Shown: positions 16,945 to 24,642 of the stretch, one piece after another | How positions within the stretch are numbered: position 1 is the first letter of the stretch | How the letters are laid out: every line of letters begins with the position of its first letter | Assembly (NCBI GenBank): GCA_028696375.1 | Contig: JAQVHD010000002.1 | Span: forward strand, 1 to 35,030 | Direction: 5' to 3' | Length of the DNA: 35,030 bases | Origin: Minisyncoccota bacterium | GTDB taxonomy: Bacteria; Patescibacteriota; Minisyncoccia; UBA6257; JAAZHW01 | Program-made: the position numbers and the translations under genes | Notes under the pieces: model-generated | The model's database searches: none | Told to the model about the DNA's origin: nothing | The model's input: the letters and a program-made list of their open reading frames with translations, nothing else

Positions 16945-18182
16945 TCTATTTTTAATTCTTCAACAATTTTTTCTAACTGCATGGCATGTGATCCTTTCAC
17001 CAAAATGACATCATTATTGGTGATTGCTTTTTTAATCATTTTACTAGCACTTTCACTGTTATTAAAAATCAGCACTTTATTTTTATCGAGGCCGTGCTTA
17101 ATGGCTGAATCAGCGATGAGTCGAGCTGCGGACCCCACACAAATAAGAAAATCAACTTTCTTAGCTGTTTCTTTTCCAATTTCTTCATGAGCTTCGGTAG
17201 TATATTTTCCTAATTCGAGCATATCGCCTAAAACTGCTACTTTACGACGTTGCGTAAAAGAGCTTAAAGTTTCAAGGGCAGCTTTCATTGAAATTGGCGA
17301 AGCATTGTAGCAATCATCTAAAATAACACTATTTTTAATTCCTTTAAGAATTCTCATTCGATGATCAGGTGGCTGATAATTAGCTAAATAATCACTAATT
17401 TTCACTAAATTGATGCCAAAAACAATTCCTACCGCTACCGCAGCAGCGATGGAATAAATCTGAGGCTTACCCATTACTCGGTAAAGGTGGAATGGCACAA
17501 AAACATTGCCATACTGAATTTTAAAAGTAATACCCTCTGGAAATTCATTCTCATCAAATTTATATTCAAAATTAATAATTTGGATATCGGCATCTTCTTC
17601 AAAACCATAACTAACCACATGAGCCCGTGTTTTCGTTCTTAAATCCCAAACAAAATCATCGTCGCGATTCAAAATAGCAAAACCATTCGCTGGCAAAAAC
17701 TCTATCAAATGCGCTTTTTCTCGAGCAACAGCGGCAGGATTAGGATAAAATTCCACATGAACCGGAATTTTTCCGATGGCAGTGATAATGCCTATTTTTG
17801 GTCGCGCCAAACGCGTTAGATATTCTATATCTCCTGGTCGATCTGCTGCCATTTCTAATACCAAAATTTCAGGATAATTTTTATTAAAAACAACCAACTG
17901 ACCTAATGCTTGAAAAATGACTTTTGGCCAAAATAAAATTCCTCGAATTTCTTTATAATCGCCTAAAATAGTTAGAGGCACTCCCAGTTCATTATTAAAA
18001 TTGCCTTGCGAACGTCTTGTTCGCCGCTCCCCTTTTAAAACAGCATAAACGGCCTCCTTGGTTGAAGTTTTACCAACGCTACCCGTAATGCCAATTACGG
18101 CTGGTTTATATTTAGCAAGTGTCCACTGAGCTAGTAATCGCAGAATATTTTTTAAGATATTAAAAACGGGGCGGGATTTCAT
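16941..18182 (-). CDS. murF: MurF-like Mur ligase without the N-terminal domain
   Basis: A 413-aa Mur ligase, most like UDP-MurNAc-tripeptide:D-Ala-D-Ala ligase. Walker A is GITGSVGKTST (31-41, Lys38), followed by SQGNFNNELGVPLTIL, which is MurF-type. LEMAADRPGDIEYL, the central DRR/DHRM-type PPDHRMRIL and the C-terminal DDCYNASPISMKAAL complete the central and C-terminal domains. In E. coli MurF the Walker A lies roughly 75 residues further in; here the first domain, which binds the uridine part of the substrate, is replaced by a short helix. Substrate recognition must differ, or this is a related amide ligase. It overlaps ftsI by 23 bases. Confidence 0.85.
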   Translation of the reverse strand: MKSRPVFNILKNILRLLAQWTLAKYKPAVIGITGSVGKTSTKEAVYAVLKGERRTRRSQGNFNNELGVPLTILGDYKEIRGILFWPKVIFQALGQLVVFNKNYPEILVLEMAADRPGDIEYLTRLARPKIGIITAIGKIPVHVEFYPNPAAVAREKAHLIEFLPANGFAILNRDDDFVWDLRTKTRAHVVSYGFEEDADIQIINFEYKFDENEFPEGITFKIQYGNVFVPFHLYRVMGKPQIYSIAAAVAVGIVFGINLVKISDYLANYQPPDHRMRILKGIKNSVILDDCYNASPISMKAALETLSSFTQRRKVAVLGDMLELGKYTTEAHEEIGKETAKKVDFLICVGSAARLIADSAIKHGLDKNKVLIFNNSESASKMIKKAITNNDVILVKGSHAMQLEKIVEELKIE

Positions 18183-19863
18183 AATAGTCTAAAATAAACT
18201 TAGTTAAGTCTCGAAACATTGGCACAACAGTCGACCCTGCTAATGGCGCCTCTGGCTTGTCTAATTTGACCAAAACAATAAAGCGGGGATCCTCAGCCGG
18301 CGCATAACCAATGAAGGATTGAATGGTTTTACTAGAATAAGTACCCTTGGCATCTGGAATTTGGGCCGTGCCAGTTTTTCCTGCAATTTGATAACCTTTA
18401 ATTTCTGCTACTTTGTTTTTTTCTACGGAATTGACCATAATTATTCTTAATTGATTAGCCACTTCTGCACTAATAATTTGTTCTTTGGGTTTTGGTTCAA
18501 TTATTTTTTCCTGATTACCCTCTGAATCAATAATGGATTCTGTCACATAAGGCGTCATCATTAATCCGTTGTTAGCAATAGCAGCAAAGGCATTAATCAT
18601 TGCAATAGGGGTAACAGAAATGCCCTGACCAAAAGAAGCAGTGGCAAAATAAATATCATTAAAGCTTTTCAAATTATTAATATTGCCTACAGTTTCATTG
18701 GGTAAATCAATTCCCGTTTTCTGATTGAACCCAAAATCTAAAACATACTGATGAAAAATATCATGACCAATCAATTTTTCTAAATATACCGCGCCAGTAT
18801 TTAAACTATAGGCGATGATATCAAAAACATTACAAGCACCGTGAGCCTTCAAATCCCAATTTTGAATCTTTTTACCATTTACAATAACTTCTCCATTATC
18901 ATAAAATTGAGTTTGAGGAGTAATACGATGAGAGTCCAAGCCAGCGGCTACGGTAATAATTTTAAAAACTGATCCCGGTTCATATGTTAACTGTGTCGCT
19001 GGATTTAAAAATGAGGTGAGTGGATAAGAAGAATAATGATTGGGATCAAAATTAGGATAATTAGCTAAAGCTAAAACCTTGCCTGTTTTTGGCTCCATTA
19101 CAATAATTGTTCCACCTTCAGCTTTCCATTCTTTCACGTTTTTTTGTAGCAAATCCTCTGCTTTTTTTTGAATATTAAAATCTATTGTGGTAATAATATC
19201 GCTATTGGAACGACTATAAGTTAGGTTTTTCAATGATAAAAAATCGAATAAATTCTTAGATTGAGATTGATTAGATAAATAATCATCATAGTATTTTTCT
19301 AAACCATATTGTCCGTGAAAATCCTTGACGTCGTCTTTTGCATAGCCAATGACTTGAGAAGCAAATTCTTGATAGGGGTAATATCGACCAATATATTCCT
19401 TGGTATAAACTCCTTTCAAATGGAGATCGTTGACTTTTTGAGCCGACGCTTCATCGACTTTTTTCATTACTAGTTCATACAAACTTTGTTTTTTGGAAAA
19501 TTTGATTATTAAATCTTCATAAGACAAATCGAACTGCTTCGATAAAATCTCAGCAGTTTCTACAACATCTTCAATCTCTTTTGGAACAGCATAAATTTCA
19601 AAAAATCTCTTGTTAACCGCTACTGGAATCAAAGACCCATCTCGGGTTTGAAAATAAATAGTCCCTCTCAAGTATTGCAGGTTGTTTTTAATTTGTTCCG
19701 TTGTTTTTACTTGAGCGGCTGCTTTTTGAGAAAAATCTTCATAATGAAGAATTTGTAATGAGTAAAGCCGCCATAGCATTATTCCAGCACTTAAAACAAA
19801 AATAATTAAAATAAAATATAAACGCCAATTATTTAAAAATTGTTTCGTTTTTTTTCGTCTCAT
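18160..19863 (-). CDS. ftsI: Class B penicillin-binding protein (FtsI, PBP3-like)
   Basis: A 567-aa division transpeptidase. One N-terminal membrane helix (about 15-31), a dimerisation/pedestal domain (RGTIYFQTRDG, 66-76) and a transpeptidase domain. The active-site motifs are S298-V-F-K301 (EPGSVFK), S353-L-N355 and K496-T-G498 (AGKTGTAQ). It sits in the dcw order after ftsL, which supports FtsI rather than an elongation PBP2. A TATAAT eight bases before its ATG, overlapping the ftsL stop, suggests an extra internal promoter. Confidence 0.94.
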   Translation of the reverse strand: MRRKKTKQFLNNWRLYFILIIFVLSAGIMLWRLYSLQILHYEDFSQKAAAQVKTTEQIKNNLQYLRGTIYFQTRDGSLIPVAVNKRFFEIYAVPKEIEDVVETAEILSKQFDLSYEDLIIKFSKKQSLYELVMKKVDEASAQKVNDLHLKGVYTKEYIGRYYPYQEFASQVIGYAKDDVKDFHGQYGLEKYYDDYLSNQSQSKNLFDFLSLKNLTYSRSNSDIITTIDFNIQKKAEDLLQKNVKEWKAEGGTIIVMEPKTGKVLALANYPNFDPNHYSSYPLTSFLNPATQLTYEPGSVFKIITVAAGLDSHRITPQTQFYDNGEVIVNGKKIQNWDLKAHGACNVFDIIAYSLNTGAVYLEKLIGHDIFHQYVLDFGFNQKTGIDLPNETVGNINNLKSFNDIYFATASFGQGISVTPIAMINAFAAIANNGLMMTPYVTESIIDSEGNQEKIIEPKPKEQIISAEVANQLRIIMVNSVEKNKVAEIKGYQIAGKTGTAQIPDAKGTYSSKTIQSFIGYAPAEDPRFIVLVKLDKPEAPLAGSTVVPMFRDLTKFILDYYEIPPRF

Positions 19864-19871
19864 TTAAATAT

Positions 19872-19901
19872 ATTATAAATTATTCAAATTAGTTAATCCA
19901 A
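19872..19901 (-). promoter_or_regulatory. Possible internal leaderless promoter of ftsI
   Basis: Minus strand TTGGAT (19901-19896), 18 bases, TATAAT (19877-19872), then eight bases to ATG 19863. It lies across the end of ftsL. Chance is possible in such AT-rich DNA. Confidence 0.45.
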
Positions 19902-20274
19902 CTTCTGTTTGGGGATTTTGATTCAAAGAAAAATAGGTTGGAGCGTTCACTAAAATTAATCCCTTTTTTTCTACGATGGGCGCGAAAGTATCAAAAGTTT
20001 GGACTGAAGCCACCTGATTTTTTAATTCGGCATTTTTTTGTTCGAAAATGATCGATTGCGATGTTAAATCTTTTATATCCAAACGATAATTAGCCATCTT
20101 AACTTGTAAAACAGAAACGCCGATGACGCTGGTAATAATTAACACTACGAGCATCACATTGAATAAAGCAATAAAAGAAAACCGAGATGCTAAAGCTCTA
20201 TTATTCTTTTTTTGCCAATTCATTCGTTGTGTCACTAGATTATAACGATTATGTTTTAAACTAATTACTGTCAT
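19873..20274 (-). CDS. ftsL: FtsL-like cell division protein
   Basis: A 133-aa bitopic protein: basic cytoplasmic start (1-33), one membrane helix (about 34-56) and a short outer coiled coil (about 57-95) ending in a polar tail. Sequence is poorly conserved in this family, so the call rests on topology, size and position between rsmH and ftsI, where FtsL is expected. FtsL joins FtsB and FtsQ to activate septal synthesis. Its ATG overlaps the rsmH stop as ATGA, suggesting coupled translation. Confidence 0.75.
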   Translation of the reverse strand: MTVISLKHNRYNLVTQRMNWQKKNNRALASRFSFIALFNVMLVVLIITSVIGVSVLQVKMANYRLDIKDLTSQSIIFEQKNAELKNQVASVQTFDTFAPIVEKKGLILVNAPTYFSLNQNPQTEVGLTNLNNL

Positions 20275-21146
20275 ATTATTTTTTGGGCCACCCGCAATTT
20301 AGCGGAACGACTGCGATAATTATTTAAAATTTCGACCTTGGTGGGAGTAATGGGTTTTTTAGTAATAATTTTAAGAACTCCCTCTTTTTGCTGATCTCTA
20401 AAAAAATTTTTAACAATTCGATCCTCCAACGAATGATAACTTACAACAGCAATTCTTCCCTTTTTTTCTAAAATTTCCGCTGATCCCCTTAATGCTTGGC
20501 CTAGATTATTTAATTCATCATTTACATAAATGCGGAGAGCTTGAAAAACTTTTGTGGCGGGATGAATTTTGGTTTTTTTAACGCCACATTTCATAATAAT
20601 ATTTACTAATTGACCTGTGGTTGTTATCCTTTCCTTTTCTCTTGCTTCGCCAATGGCTTTTGCAATCCGATAGGCGTTTTTTTCTTCTCCGTATTCTCGA
20701 AAAATTTTCGCAAGCTCATTAACGTCCATTTCATTTATAACCTTTTCGGCTGTCAACGTATTTCGAGGATCAAAGGTCATTTTTAATGGTTCGTCTCGCA
20801 AAAAAGAAAATCCCCTTTGCGATTCTTCAATTTGGAAAGTGCCCAATCCTAAATCGAAAACAACGCCATTAACAGATTCGAAGTTCTCTTTTCGGGCAAT
20901 CTTAGCAATGTCTTTAAAATTTCCTTGTCGAAAAATCACTCGCTCTCCAAAGGCCATCAATTTCTTCTCGGCCAATTTCAATGCCTCACCATCCAAATCA
21001 ATGCCCAAAACTTTTCCAAAAGGAGCCGTATGCTGAAGAATTGCTAAAGTATAACCGCCCTCTCCTACCGTGGCATCAATAAAATTTTCATTCGATTGAG
21101 GATTAAGGAATTGTATAACTTCTTGTAAAAGAACAGGTATGTGCAT
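20271..21146 (-). CDS. rsmH: 16S rRNA m4C1402 methyltransferase
   Basis: A 291-aa SAM-dependent enzyme that methylates N4 of C1402 in 16S rRNA. Start is ATG 21146, giving MHIPVLLQEV, the usual N-terminus; a TTG at 21167 would overlap mraZ. The SAM motif is FIDATVGEGGYT. GVVFDLGLGTFQIEESQRGFSF (the family has DLGxSSxQ), FDPRN, KVFQALRIYVN and VVSYHSLEDR are typical. The dcw position after mraZ is conserved. Confidence 0.95.
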   Translation of the reverse strand: MHIPVLLQEVIQFLNPQSNENFIDATVGEGGYTLAILQHTAPFGKVLGIDLDGEALKLAEKKLMAFGERVIFRQGNFKDIAKIARKENFESVNGVVFDLGLGTFQIEESQRGFSFLRDEPLKMTFDPRNTLTAEKVINEMDVNELAKIFREYGEEKNAYRIAKAIGEAREKERITTTGQLVNIIMKCGVKKTKIHPATKVFQALRIYVNDELNNLGQALRGSAEILEKKGRIAVVSYHSLEDRIVKNFFRDQQKEGVLKIITKKPITPTKVEILNNYRSRSAKLRVAQKII

Positions 21147-21156
21147 AGAGTGGTGG

Positions 21157-21588
21157 CTATATCCCAAAATTAATCAATTTTTCTGCAATATCATTAGCAT
21201 CCCTCTCTGTTTTAAGACGATATTCATTCCAGAGATTTTCATCCCAAATTTCTAAACGATTATTCACACCAGCAATAACCACCTTCTTATTCAAACCGGC
21301 AAATTTTCTTAAATAATCGGGAATAAGGACTCGCCCTTGCTGATCAATTTCTGCTTCCACTGCTCCCGCTAGCATAAATCGAGAAAAGGCTCGGGAATTA
21401 GCCTGAGAGAGTGGTAAATTAGCTAAATGAGTTAGCAGTAACTCCCACTCCTTTTTTGGATAAACAAATAAACAAGAATCCAATCCTCGAGTAATAACTA
21501 CCGTTTCGCCCAGCTCATGCCGCATTTTCGCCGGAAGAGCAACTCGTCCTTTGTTATCCAGATTGTAATGATATTCGCCGATGAGCAT
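21157..21588 (-). CDS. mraZ: Transcriptional regulator MraZ
   Basis: A 143-aa protein with two AbrB/SpoVT-like swapped-hairpin domains; each carries the DxxGR signature (NKGRVALPAKMR and QQGRVLIPDYLR). In E. coli it binds repeats in its own promoter and represses the dcw cluster. Start ATG 21588 gives MLIGEYHYNLDNKGR, normal for the family; the upstream GTG at 21633 lies inside the operator. Three phased repeats at 21618-21643 stand right after the promoter, so self-regulation is very likely. Confidence 0.95.
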   Translation of the reverse strand: MLIGEYHYNLDNKGRVALPAKMRHELGETVVITRGLDSCLFVYPKKEWELLLTHLANLPLSQANSRAFSRFMLAGAVEAEIDQQGRVLIPDYLRKFAGLNKKVVIAGVNNRLEIWDENLWNEYRLKTERDANDIAEKLINFGI

Positions 21589-21617
21589 ATTAATTATCCA
21601 CAATTTAGTTTGGTTAT

Positions 21618-21643
21618 CCCCACAGTTATCCACAATTCCCCAC
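21618..21643 (-). promoter_or_regulatory. MraZ operator: three 10-bp-phased direct repeats
   Basis: On the minus strand GTGGGG, GTGGAT and GTGGGG begin exactly 10 bases apart (21643, 21633 and 21623), i.e. TGGGG-N5-TGGAT-N5-TGGGG. E. coli MraZ binds TGGGN repeats with five-base spacers. The repeats lie just after the expected transcription start, so bound MraZ would block transcription. The middle unit is part of a perfect DnaA box. Confidence 0.78.
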
Positions 21644-21652
21644 TACAATTAC

Positions 21653-21681
21653 ATAATACACAATTTTAAATATGATTGCAA
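21653..21681 (-). promoter_or_regulatory. mraZ (dcw cluster) promoter
   Basis: Minus strand TTGCAA (21681-21676), 17 bases, TATTAT (21658-21653). Start expected near 21646, just before the operator. Leader about 58 bases with no clear ribosome site. Confidence 0.65.
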
Positions 21682-21729
21682 AATGAGAATTAAGCGGTAA
21701 ATGCATTATTTTTTGAGAAAATAAAATTT

Positions 21730-21757
21730 AAAAAGCCGCATAAAATGCGGCTTTTTT
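21730..21757 (-). terminator. Terminator of the DUF763 operon
   Basis: AAAAGCCGCAT, loop AAA, ATGCGGCTTTT: perfect 11-bp stem with A/T tracts on both sides. It ends the minus-strand operon from 23362 and insulates the mraZ promoter. Confidence 0.82.
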
Positions 21758-21814
21758 TCTATTATCCCTTTTATTTTGTTTGCTTATTTCCACAGCTTAT
21801 CCACACCGATAATC

Positions 21815-22201
21815 TTAATTAACAAAAAGGCCTTTTTTAAGAAATTCCCACTCGTCTTCTGGAAGTTGTGGTAATTCACGAATGGGTGTTTTTCCGGGGT
21901 ATCTCCAAACACTAATAATACGAATTCTTTGATGAAGCGGGTTGATTTTAATTTTTTTATTTCTTTTGTTGTTTTTTATTTTTATCTCTTGAAACATCAC
22001 CCAAATTTCTTTGGGATGCTTAGGAGTGCCAACGCTTTGCATCGCAGCAATTGTTTGAGGAGCAATGCCTTCTTCAATGCGATGCGGTGTATGCAACACT
22101 CTTCTAATGCGAGATTCCGATAATTGATACTGCATCATCTTTTCAATAGCGTGTTTTGTCCAAATAATTGTTTCTGAGTCTTGAGGAACTTTAAAACGCA
22201 T
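21815..22201 (-). CDS. DUF4258-like small protein, partner of DUF763
   Basis: A 128-aa protein resembling DUF4258: WTKHAIEKMMQYQLSESRIRRVLHTP gives the HAxxRM-like helix, then EIWVMFQ and IRIISVWR strands. The fold is small, related by pattern to toxin-like or RNase-like proteins, but no function is established. A basic patch (KIKNNKRNKKIKI) is inserted in the middle and the C-terminus reads LPEDEWEFLKKGLF. It lies three bases after the DUF763 gene, so the two are one transcript ending at 21757. Confidence 0.62.
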   Translation of the reverse strand: MRFKVPQDSETIIWTKHAIEKMMQYQLSESRIRRVLHTPHRIEEGIAPQTIAAMQSVGTPKHPKEIWVMFQEIKIKNNKRNKKIKINPLHQRIRIISVWRYPGKTPIRELPQLPEDEWEFLKKGLFVN

Positions 22202-22204
22202 AAT

Positions 22205-23362
22205 TTATTTTGAGGTTTTTAATTTATTGAAGATTTTGTTCTTTTCGTTTATTTGTAATTTACTCTTAGAAACAACGTCGGCAAAAAATTTGATAGTTTG
22301 ATCGTATGTTTGTCGATCCACAGGATAAGGCGTACTATCTTTTCCTCCGTGGGCAAAAGAATAGCGAGCGGGATCGCGATAGGAAGGTTTTGCTCCATAG
22401 ATAATTTCTGAAACAAGTGATAAAGCTCGAATGGTTTTTGGTCCAACTCCTTTAAGCGAAAGCAATTTTTCATATGTTTCCGGCTGATGCTCACAAACGA
22501 GGTATAAAATTTTTTGTAAGTATTTATTTTTGAAAAAATCTTTCCTAACAACAGGATGCCAAACAAATTCACGATTTTCTAAATTAAGAAATATCGTTTG
22601 CTGACCGTTGGATTTCACCTTCGCCATTTGGGAGTAGTCCGAAAAATATTTAGCTAAAATTTTTATGTCCTTCATTAAATCATAATAATTCCCCTGCACA
22701 AGTTCAGTGCTTACTTGTCGGGTTCTTTCGCTTTCAAGCGCTGTTAAATTAAGCGCTGGCTGATTAAGTAGTTGGCTAACGATTCCTGTATGAGGTTCTT
22801 TCACTAAATCAGTAACTTTTTTGGAGTACCAGTGATAGCGTCGCGCTGATTGATTTTTAATATTCATCCCCTGTTGGATGACAGCCCAACTACCATTTTT
22901 TGAGAAAAACAGAGCATGATGATAAATCTGAAAACCATCTTGAATTAAAGCACTATCAACTTTTGCCGTCATTTTTGAATTATAAACCAAGGAATTAACG
23001 TAGCCATCGGGAAGACTTAAAATACTGCCCCACTGCTCTATTTCGTCAGGAGTTTTTCGAGATGTTTTCCCTTTCCCACCGCAGATAAAAATTCCGAGTT
23101 CTTTTTCTCTCCCTCTGATAGCTTCCTTCAACGCTGCTGTTAAGACTGTTGTCAGGCCAGATGCATTCCAATCAAAAGCCAAAACTGTTCCCAATGATTG
23201 AAACCAAACTGGATCAGCAATTCTTTTAATAAATTCGTCTGGACTATATTCACTAATCATCACTTCGATTATTTCCCTCCCCAAATTAGTCATTCGCTCA
23301 AAAAGCCAACGAGGGCATTTTCCTTCATCTAATCCAAATGTGGCTATGCCGCGATAAATCAT
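22205..23362 (-). CDS. DUF763 family protein with HhH motif
   Basis: A 385-aa member of DUF763, a family known mostly from archaea and thermophilic bacteria and of unknown function. N-terminal signature: GIATFGLDEGKCPRWLFERM (5-24). LAFDWNASGLTT (61-72) and FICGGKGKTSRKTPDE (92-107) are conserved-looking, as is QIYHHALFF (145-153). A helix-hairpin-helix (LLSLKGVGPKTIRALSLVSE, 300-319) suggests DNA binding, and PSYRDPARYSFAHGGKD (326-342) follows. A DNA-acting role is inferred. It is transcribed with the DUF4258-like gene from a leaderless promoter at 23370-23398. Confidence 0.85.
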   Translation of the reverse strand: MIYRGIATFGLDEGKCPRWLFERMTNLGREIIEVMISEYSPDEFIKRIADPVWFQSLGTVLAFDWNASGLTTVLTAALKEAIRGREKELGIFICGGKGKTSRKTPDEIEQWGSILSLPDGYVNSLVYNSKMTAKVDSALIQDGFQIYHHALFFSKNGSWAVIQQGMNIKNQSARRYHWYSKKVTDLVKEPHTGIVSQLLNQPALNLTALESERTRQVSTELVQGNYYDLMKDIKILAKYFSDYSQMAKVKSNGQQTIFLNLENREFVWHPVVRKDFFKNKYLQKILYLVCEHQPETYEKLLSLKGVGPKTIRALSLVSEIIYGAKPSYRDPARYSFAHGGKDSTPYPVDRQTYDQTIKFFADVVSKSKLQINEKNKIFNKLKTSK

Positions 23363-23369
23363 AATATTA

Positions 23370-23398
23370 ATTATATAATCTCAAATCTTAAATCTCAA
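23370..23398 (-). promoter_or_regulatory. Leaderless promoter of the DUF763 operon
   Basis: Minus strand TTGAGA (23398-23393), 17 bases, perfect TATAAT (23375-23370), seven bases to ATG 23362. The -35 is itself a unit of the repeat at 23379-23414. Confidence 0.7.
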
Positions 23399-23414
23399 AT
23401 CTCAAAATGACAAA
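23379..23414. repeat. Clear CTCAAAT heptamer repeat
   Basis: Plus strand CTCAAAT-CTTAAAT-CTCAAAT-CTCAAAA, four units at a period of seven. The rest of 23415-23516 is AT-rich with no gene. Confidence 0.75.
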
Positions 23415-23516
23415 GTAAAATAACATGAAAAATAATAATGAATAAAACAACCCAAGATCCCACTTGCTTTATTTTTTAAAACATATCTAACTTAAATTTG
23501 AAATTTTATTGATACT

Positions 23517-23544
23517 TTGCATTTTTTGAAGAATTTATTAAAAT
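23517..23544 (+). promoter_or_regulatory. Promoter of tRNA-Val
   Basis: TTGCAT (23517-23522), 16 bases, TAAAAT (23539-23544). The expected start, near 23551, is four bases before the mature tRNA. Confidence 0.6.
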
Positions 23545-23554
23545 AGATACGGAT

Positions 23555-23628
23555 GGGTAATTAGCTCAGTTGGTTAGAGCGCGTCGTTCACATCGACGAG
23601 GTCGCAGGTTCGAATCCTGCATTACCCA
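23555..23628 (+). tRNA. tRNA-Val (anticodon CAC)
   Basis: Cloverleaf: acceptor GGGTAAT/ATTACCC, D arm TAGCTCAGTTGGTTAGAGC, anticodon stem CGTCG/CGACG with loop TTCACAT (anticodon CAC), and T arm GCAGGTTCGAATCCTGC. Discriminator A. The 3' CCA is not encoded (CTA follows), as for tRNA-Glu. Confidence 0.95.
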
Positions 23629-23636
23629 CTAATTTA

Positions 23637-23678
23637 TAAAAGCAGCCACGCCCTCTTTAAGAGGGCGTGGCTGCTTTT
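23637..23678. terminator. Bidirectional terminator, tRNA-Val / rplL
   Basis: AAAAGCAGCCACGCCCTCTT-T-AAGAGGGCGTGGCTGCTTTT is an almost 20-bp perfect palindrome with A/T tracts. It ends both converging transcripts. Confidence 0.9.
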
Positions 23679-23689
23679 ATCCTTTCAAT

Positions 23690-24079
23690 TTATTTAATTT
23701 CTACTGTCGCACCAGCTTCTTCTAATGTCTTTTTGATCTGTTCGGCCTCTTCCGGTTTAATTCCTTGCTTAATAGCTTTAGGCGCCGCATCAACCAAATC
23801 TTTAGCTTCTTTTAAACCCAAACCGGTTAAATCCTTAACCAGTTTAATTACCTGTACTTTTGAATCTCCGGCGCTCTGCAAAATGACGTCCACCGTTGTT
23901 TTTTCTTCAGCACCAGCAGCTGCACCGCTGTTTCCGCCTTGAGCCACGGCCATTATTTGAGGAGCAGCAGAAACACCAAATTTTTCTTCTAAGGCTTTAA
24001 CCAATTGAGACAATTCTACCACATTCAATTTTTCTATTGCCTCAATGATATCAGTTATTTTTTTATCAACTTCGCTCAT
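23690..24079 (-). CDS. rplL: Ribosomal protein bL12 (L7/L12)
   Basis: A 129-aa stalk protein that recruits translation GTPases. It has the N-terminal dimerisation domain (1-35), an Ala/Gly hinge (about 41-57, [15 protein letters not shown]) and a C-terminal domain starting [40 protein letters not shown] helix is present as [18 protein letters not shown]. Three bases after rplJ, sharing its leader and promoter. Confidence 0.96.
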   Translation of the reverse strand: MSEVDKKITDIIEAIEKLNVVELSQLVKALEEKFGVSAAPQIMAVAQGGNSGAAAGAEEKTTVDVILQSAGDSKVQVIKLVKDLTGLGLKEAKDLVDAAPKAIKQGIKPEEAEQIKKTLEEAGATVEIK

Positions 24080-24082
24080 AAA

Positions 24083-24607
24083 TTATGACTGTTTTTTAGT
24101 AATTGCATCTAAAGCAATTACTAATTTCTGAATATTACCATTGAGAACTCCGACTAAAGTTCTTGGTAAGGAATTTAAAGTATATACTAACTGAGAAAGC
24201 AAAACTTCTTTTGATGGTAATTTGGCTAATTCTATAATATTATCAGCAGAAAAGAAATTCTTATTAATGAACCCTCCTAGAATCTTTAACTTTGGCTCCT
24301 TTTTTTCACTACTAAATTTATAAACAATTTTTGAAGCCATCAAACCTTCCTCCGGACTAAATATTAATGCTATCGACGCAGGAAAAGTAAATACGTTAAA
24401 ATCTATCCCCTCGCGAGAAAGCACTTTTTGAACGAGAGTTTTTTTGACCACCTTCAGTTCCATCCCATTGCTCTTTAATTCTCTTCTTAAATTTCTTAAA
24501 TCAGCAACTTTAAGGCCTGTAAAATCAACCATTAGTACCGCTGGATTTTTATTAATTTTATCCATCAAATCATTAAGAATTTTTTCTTTTTGAGCTCGAG
24601 TAAGCAT
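24083..24607 (-). CDS. rplJ: Ribosomal protein uL10
   Basis: A 174-aa stalk-base protein that binds 23S rRNA and carries L7/L12 dimers on its C-terminal helix. VMVDFTGLKVADLRNLRRELK (25-45) is the family core. No Shine-Dalgarno is seen before ATG 24607: the U-tract of a terminator-like hairpin sits in its place. Control is expected through the leader at 24613-24772. rplK and rplA are not adjacent. Confidence 0.95.
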   Translation of the reverse strand: MLTRAQKEKILNDLMDKINKNPAVLMVDFTGLKVADLRNLRRELKSNGMELKVVKKTLVQKVLSREGIDFNVFTFPASIALIFSPEEGLMASKIVYKFSSEKKEPKLKILGGFINKNFFSADNIIELAKLPSKEVLLSQLVYTLNSLPRTLVGVLNGNIQKLVIALDAITKKQS

Positions 24608-24611
24608 AATT

Positions 24612-24642
24612 AAAATAAAAAAAGCGACTTATCGAAAGCCGC
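24612..24642 (-). terminator. Attenuator hairpin just before rplJ
   Basis: On the minus strand GCGGCTT (24642-24636), loop TCGAT, AAGTCGC (24630-24624), then TTTTTTTATTTT. The stem has seven pairs, one of them G-U. The run of U is directly before the rplJ start, so it could end transcription ahead of the gene. Confidence 0.72.

Larger units (their letters stand above)
21594..21805 (-). promoter_or_regulatory. Cluster of DnaA-box sequences
   Basis: Three perfect TTATCCACA (plus-strand reading) occur at 21594-21602, 21626-21634 and 21797-21805, with near-copies TTATCCCCACA at 21614-21624 and TTATTTCCACA at 21784-21794. All have the same direction. The gap between mraZ and the next gene is AT-rich. 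They may be DnaA sites regulating mraZ, parts of the MraZ operator, or a minor origin-like site. There is no strand switch of genes here. Confidence 0.5.

Noticed and set aside
21589..21633. Longer mraZ start at GTG 21633
   Set aside because: It lies inside the phased operator repeats, and the family starts at MLIGEY.
22249..22572. 107-aa frame inside the DUF763 gene on the same strand
   Set aside because: It is a shadow frame of a well-supported family member.
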